Shown here piece after piece: positions 62,492 to 64,000 of a stretch of 64,000 bases of DNA. The notes under the pieces were generated by a model, which was not told the origin of the DNA, did no database searches, and saw only the letters and a list, made by a program, of their open reading frames with translations. The translations under genes were made by a program, and so were the position numbers. How positions within the stretch are numbered: position 1 is the stretch's first letter; each line of letters begins with the position of its first letter. Source of the stretch: Bacteroides sp. ET71 (GTDB lineage Bacteria; Bacteroidota; Bacteroidia; Bacteroidales; Bacteroidaceae); NCBI RefSeq assembly GCF_023336905.1, contig NZ_JAMBLS010000004.1:1-64000 (forward strand), read 5' to 3'.

Positions 62492-62968
62492 ATGACACGT
62501 TTTTTGGGCAACATCGAAGCCAAGACAGACGCCAAAGGCAGGGTCTTCATCCCCGCCACCTTCCGGAAGCAGTTGCAAGCCGCATCCGAAGAGCGCCTCG
62601 TGCTGCGCAAAGACGTGTTTCAGGACTGTCTGGTGCTATATCCGGAAAGCGTCTGGTTCCAGACCCAAAACGAGCTGCGCCGCCGCCTGAACAAGTGGAA
62701 CGCCCAGCAGCAAGCCGTCTTCCGCCAGTTCGTCAGCGACGCAGAAGTGGTCATGCCCGATGCCAACGGCCGCATCCTCATCCCGCGGCGCTACCTGCTG
62801 ATGGCAGGCATCCAGAGCGACGTGCGCTTCATAGGCATGGACGAAACCATCGAAATCTGGGCCAAAGAGCGGGCAGACGCGCCCTTCATGGAAGCGGAAG
62901 ACTTCAGCCGCGCGCTGCAAGAAGCACTGAAAGACAATCTGCCGAACGAACAGGAGGAACAGACATGA
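62492..62968 (+). CDS. mraZ: Division/cell wall cluster transcriptional repressor MraZ
   Basis: This 158-residue DNA-binding protein has two SpoVT/AbrB-like motifs (NIEAKTDAKGRVFIPATFRKQL and VVMPDANGRILIPRRYLLMAG). It forms rings that bind TGGGN direct repeats in its own promoter. It opens the dcw cluster, and its stop overlaps the rsmH start by 4 bp (ATGA). Confidence 0.96.
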   Translation: MTRFLGNIEAKTDAKGRVFIPATFRKQLQAASEERLVLRKDVFQDCLVLYPESVWFQTQNELRRRLNKWNAQQQAVFRQFVSDAEVVMPDANGRILIPRRYLLMAGIQSDVRFIGMDETIEIWAKERADAPFMEAEDFSRALQEALKDNLPNEQEEQT

Positions 62969-63906
62969 CACAGGAAGCCACCACATACCACATCCCCGCG
63001 CTGCTGAAACCCAGCGTAGACGGACTGGACATACGCCCGGACGGGACGTACGTAGACGTCACCATGGGCGGAGGCGGACACACGCGCGAAATACTCTCGC
63101 GCCTGGGTCCCGACGGACGCCTGCTGGGATTCGACCAGGACGAAGACGCTGAACGGAACATACCCGACGACCCGCGCTTCACCTTCGTGCGCAGCAACTT
63201 CCGCTACCTGCGCAACTTCCTGCGCTACTACGGCGTCACACGCATAGACGGGCTGCTGGCTGACCTGGGCGTATCCTTCCACCACTTCGACGACAGCGAG
63301 CGCGGCTTCTCCTTCCGCTTTGACGGAGCCCTGGACATGCGCATGAACAAACGGGCGGGACAAACCGCGGCCGACGTCGTAAACAACTACGACGAGGAAC
63401 GGCTGGCACGCGTCTTCTACCTCTACGGAGAGCTGAAAAACAGCCGCCGCCTGGCCGCCACCCTGGTCAAAGCACGCGCCAACAAGACAATCGGCACCAT
63501 CGGCGAGTTTCTGGACATCGTGAAACCCCTCTTCGGGCGCGAACGCGAAAAGAAAGAACTGGCACGCGTCTTCCAGGCCCTCCGCATCGAAGTGAACCAA
63601 GAAATGGACGCCCTCAAAGAAATGCTCCAAGCCGCCACCGACGCGCTGCGACCCGGAGGCCGCCTGGCCATCATCACCTACCACTCGCTGGAAGACCGTC
63701 TGGTAAAGAACCTGATGAAAACCGGAAACGTAGAAGGAACCATACAGAAAGACTTCTTCGGCAACATACAGTCACCCTTCCGCTTGGTCAACAACAAAGT
63801 ACTGACACCAGACGAAGAAGAAGTGGCACGCAACCCCCGCTCGCGCAGCGCCAAACTGCGGATTGCCGAAAAGAAAGAAACGGAAGAAAAGAATAACGAC
63901 CACTAA
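62965..63906 (+). CDS. rsmH: 16S rRNA (cytosine-1402-N4) methyltransferase RsmH
   Basis: This 313-residue SAM-dependent enzyme methylates C1402 of 16S rRNA. Motifs: VDVTMGGGGHTREILSRL (SAM site), IDGLLADLGVSFHHFDDSERGFSF, and ITYHSLEDRLVKNLM. The ATG at 62965 follows a good ribosome site (CAGGAGGAAC) and overlaps mraZ. Confidence 0.96.
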   Translation: MTQEATTYHIPALLKPSVDGLDIRPDGTYVDVTMGGGGHTREILSRLGPDGRLLGFDQDEDAERNIPDDPRFTFVRSNFRYLRNFLRYYGVTRIDGLLADLGVSFHHFDDSERGFSFRFDGALDMRMNKRAGQTAADVVNNYDEERLARVFYLYGELKNSRRLAATLVKARANKTIGTIGEFLDIVKPLFGREREKKELARVFQALRIEVNQEMDALKEMLQAATDALRPGGRLAIITYHSLEDRLVKNLMKTGNVEGTIQKDFFGNIQSPFRLVNNKVLTPDEEEVARNPRSRSAKLRIAEKKETEEKNNDH

Positions 63907-63916
63907 ACGACGCATC

Positions 63917-64000
63917 ATGAAGAAAGAAGATACAAACAACAAACGCCGCCCGAAGCGCACCTCGTGGAAAAGCTTCATCGGAGGAGACATACTGGCCACC
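63917..64000 (+). CDS. FtsL-like cell division protein (3' end outside window)
   Basis: Only the first 28 residues are visible: MKKEDTNNKRRPKRTSWKSF followed by IGGDILAT. The basic cytoplasmic N-terminus before a membrane segment and the position right after rsmH fit the FtsL-like protein of the Bacteroidetes dcw cluster. It starts 10 bp after the rsmH stop. Confidence 0.7.
   Translation, partial: MKKEDTNNKRRPKRTSWKSFIGGDILAT

Noticed and set aside
61959-62495. 178-codon open frame upstream of mraZ
   Set aside because: Pro/His/Thr/Arg-rich composition without domain or ribosome site; crosses the MraZ operator and overlaps the mraZ start.

Overview
The window comes from a Bacteroidales genome, most likely a Bacteroidaceae gut commensal. 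Evidence is the many TAnnTTTG -7 promoter boxes with short leaders, Mfa/Fim-type fimbrial lipoproteins, GldH, PSP1/RicT beside holB, glycine-lipid acyltransferases, a MurNAc recycling cluster and DUF4922/DUF3868/DUF3575 proteins. The host genes are GC-rich; one block (about 19.65-33.13 kb) is clearly AT-rich and is an integrated mobile element.

Layout. 0-2.0 kb: 3' part of a GH78 alpha-L-rhamnosidase that lacks a domain usual in the family. 2.2-4.4 kb: pta-ackA acetate operon (minus strand). 4.4-5.5 kb: no intact gene; a gene remnant and several hairpin-rich repeats. 5.5-14.1 kb: six-gene fimbrial operon (minus strand; DUF3575, DUF3868/OmpA, Mfa1-like shaft protein, FimB/Mfa2-like proteins, and a DUF4906/FISUMP protein), bracketed by directly repeated 100-bp elements. 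14.1-15.3 kb: repeat-rich spacer. 15.3-19.4 kb: prmC, recX, pyrE, an SRPBCC protein and argH. 19.5-19.65 kb: tRNA-Gly and tRNA-Leu.

19.65-33.13 kb: a 13.5-kb element inserted at the 3' end of tRNA-Leu, flanked by 54-bp direct repeats that also duplicate the tRNA terminator. It carries a large serine recombinase whose reading frame runs across the attachment site into the tRNA, an AAA ATPase, several small genes, a catalytic-domain-only tyrosine recombinase, a candidate structured RNA, a six-gene cargo operon of exported proteins of unknown function and a Rep-like gene. No relaxase or conjugation gene is visible.

33.1-41.0 kb: metF, holB, ricT, gldH (plus strand), cdaA and folP (minus), murF (plus) and a VanZ-like protein (minus). 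41.1-55.2 kb: an NSS transporter followed by a run that reads as peptidoglycan sugar salvage: NamZ-like exo-muramidase, sodium symporter, GT2, DUF4922 (HIT-like), SpoIID, AmpG, a D-lactate dehydrogenase-type flavoprotein, MurK-like kinase and MurQ. MurQ releases D-lactate, so the flavoprotein could consume a pathway product. 55.2-61.0 kb: an ArgE-type deacylase, S41 protease, two tRNA-Asn genes, comF, glsB and glsA. 61.3-64 kb: an ECF sigma factor and the start of the division/cell wall cluster (mraZ, rsmH, ftsL-like) with a recognisable MraZ operator.
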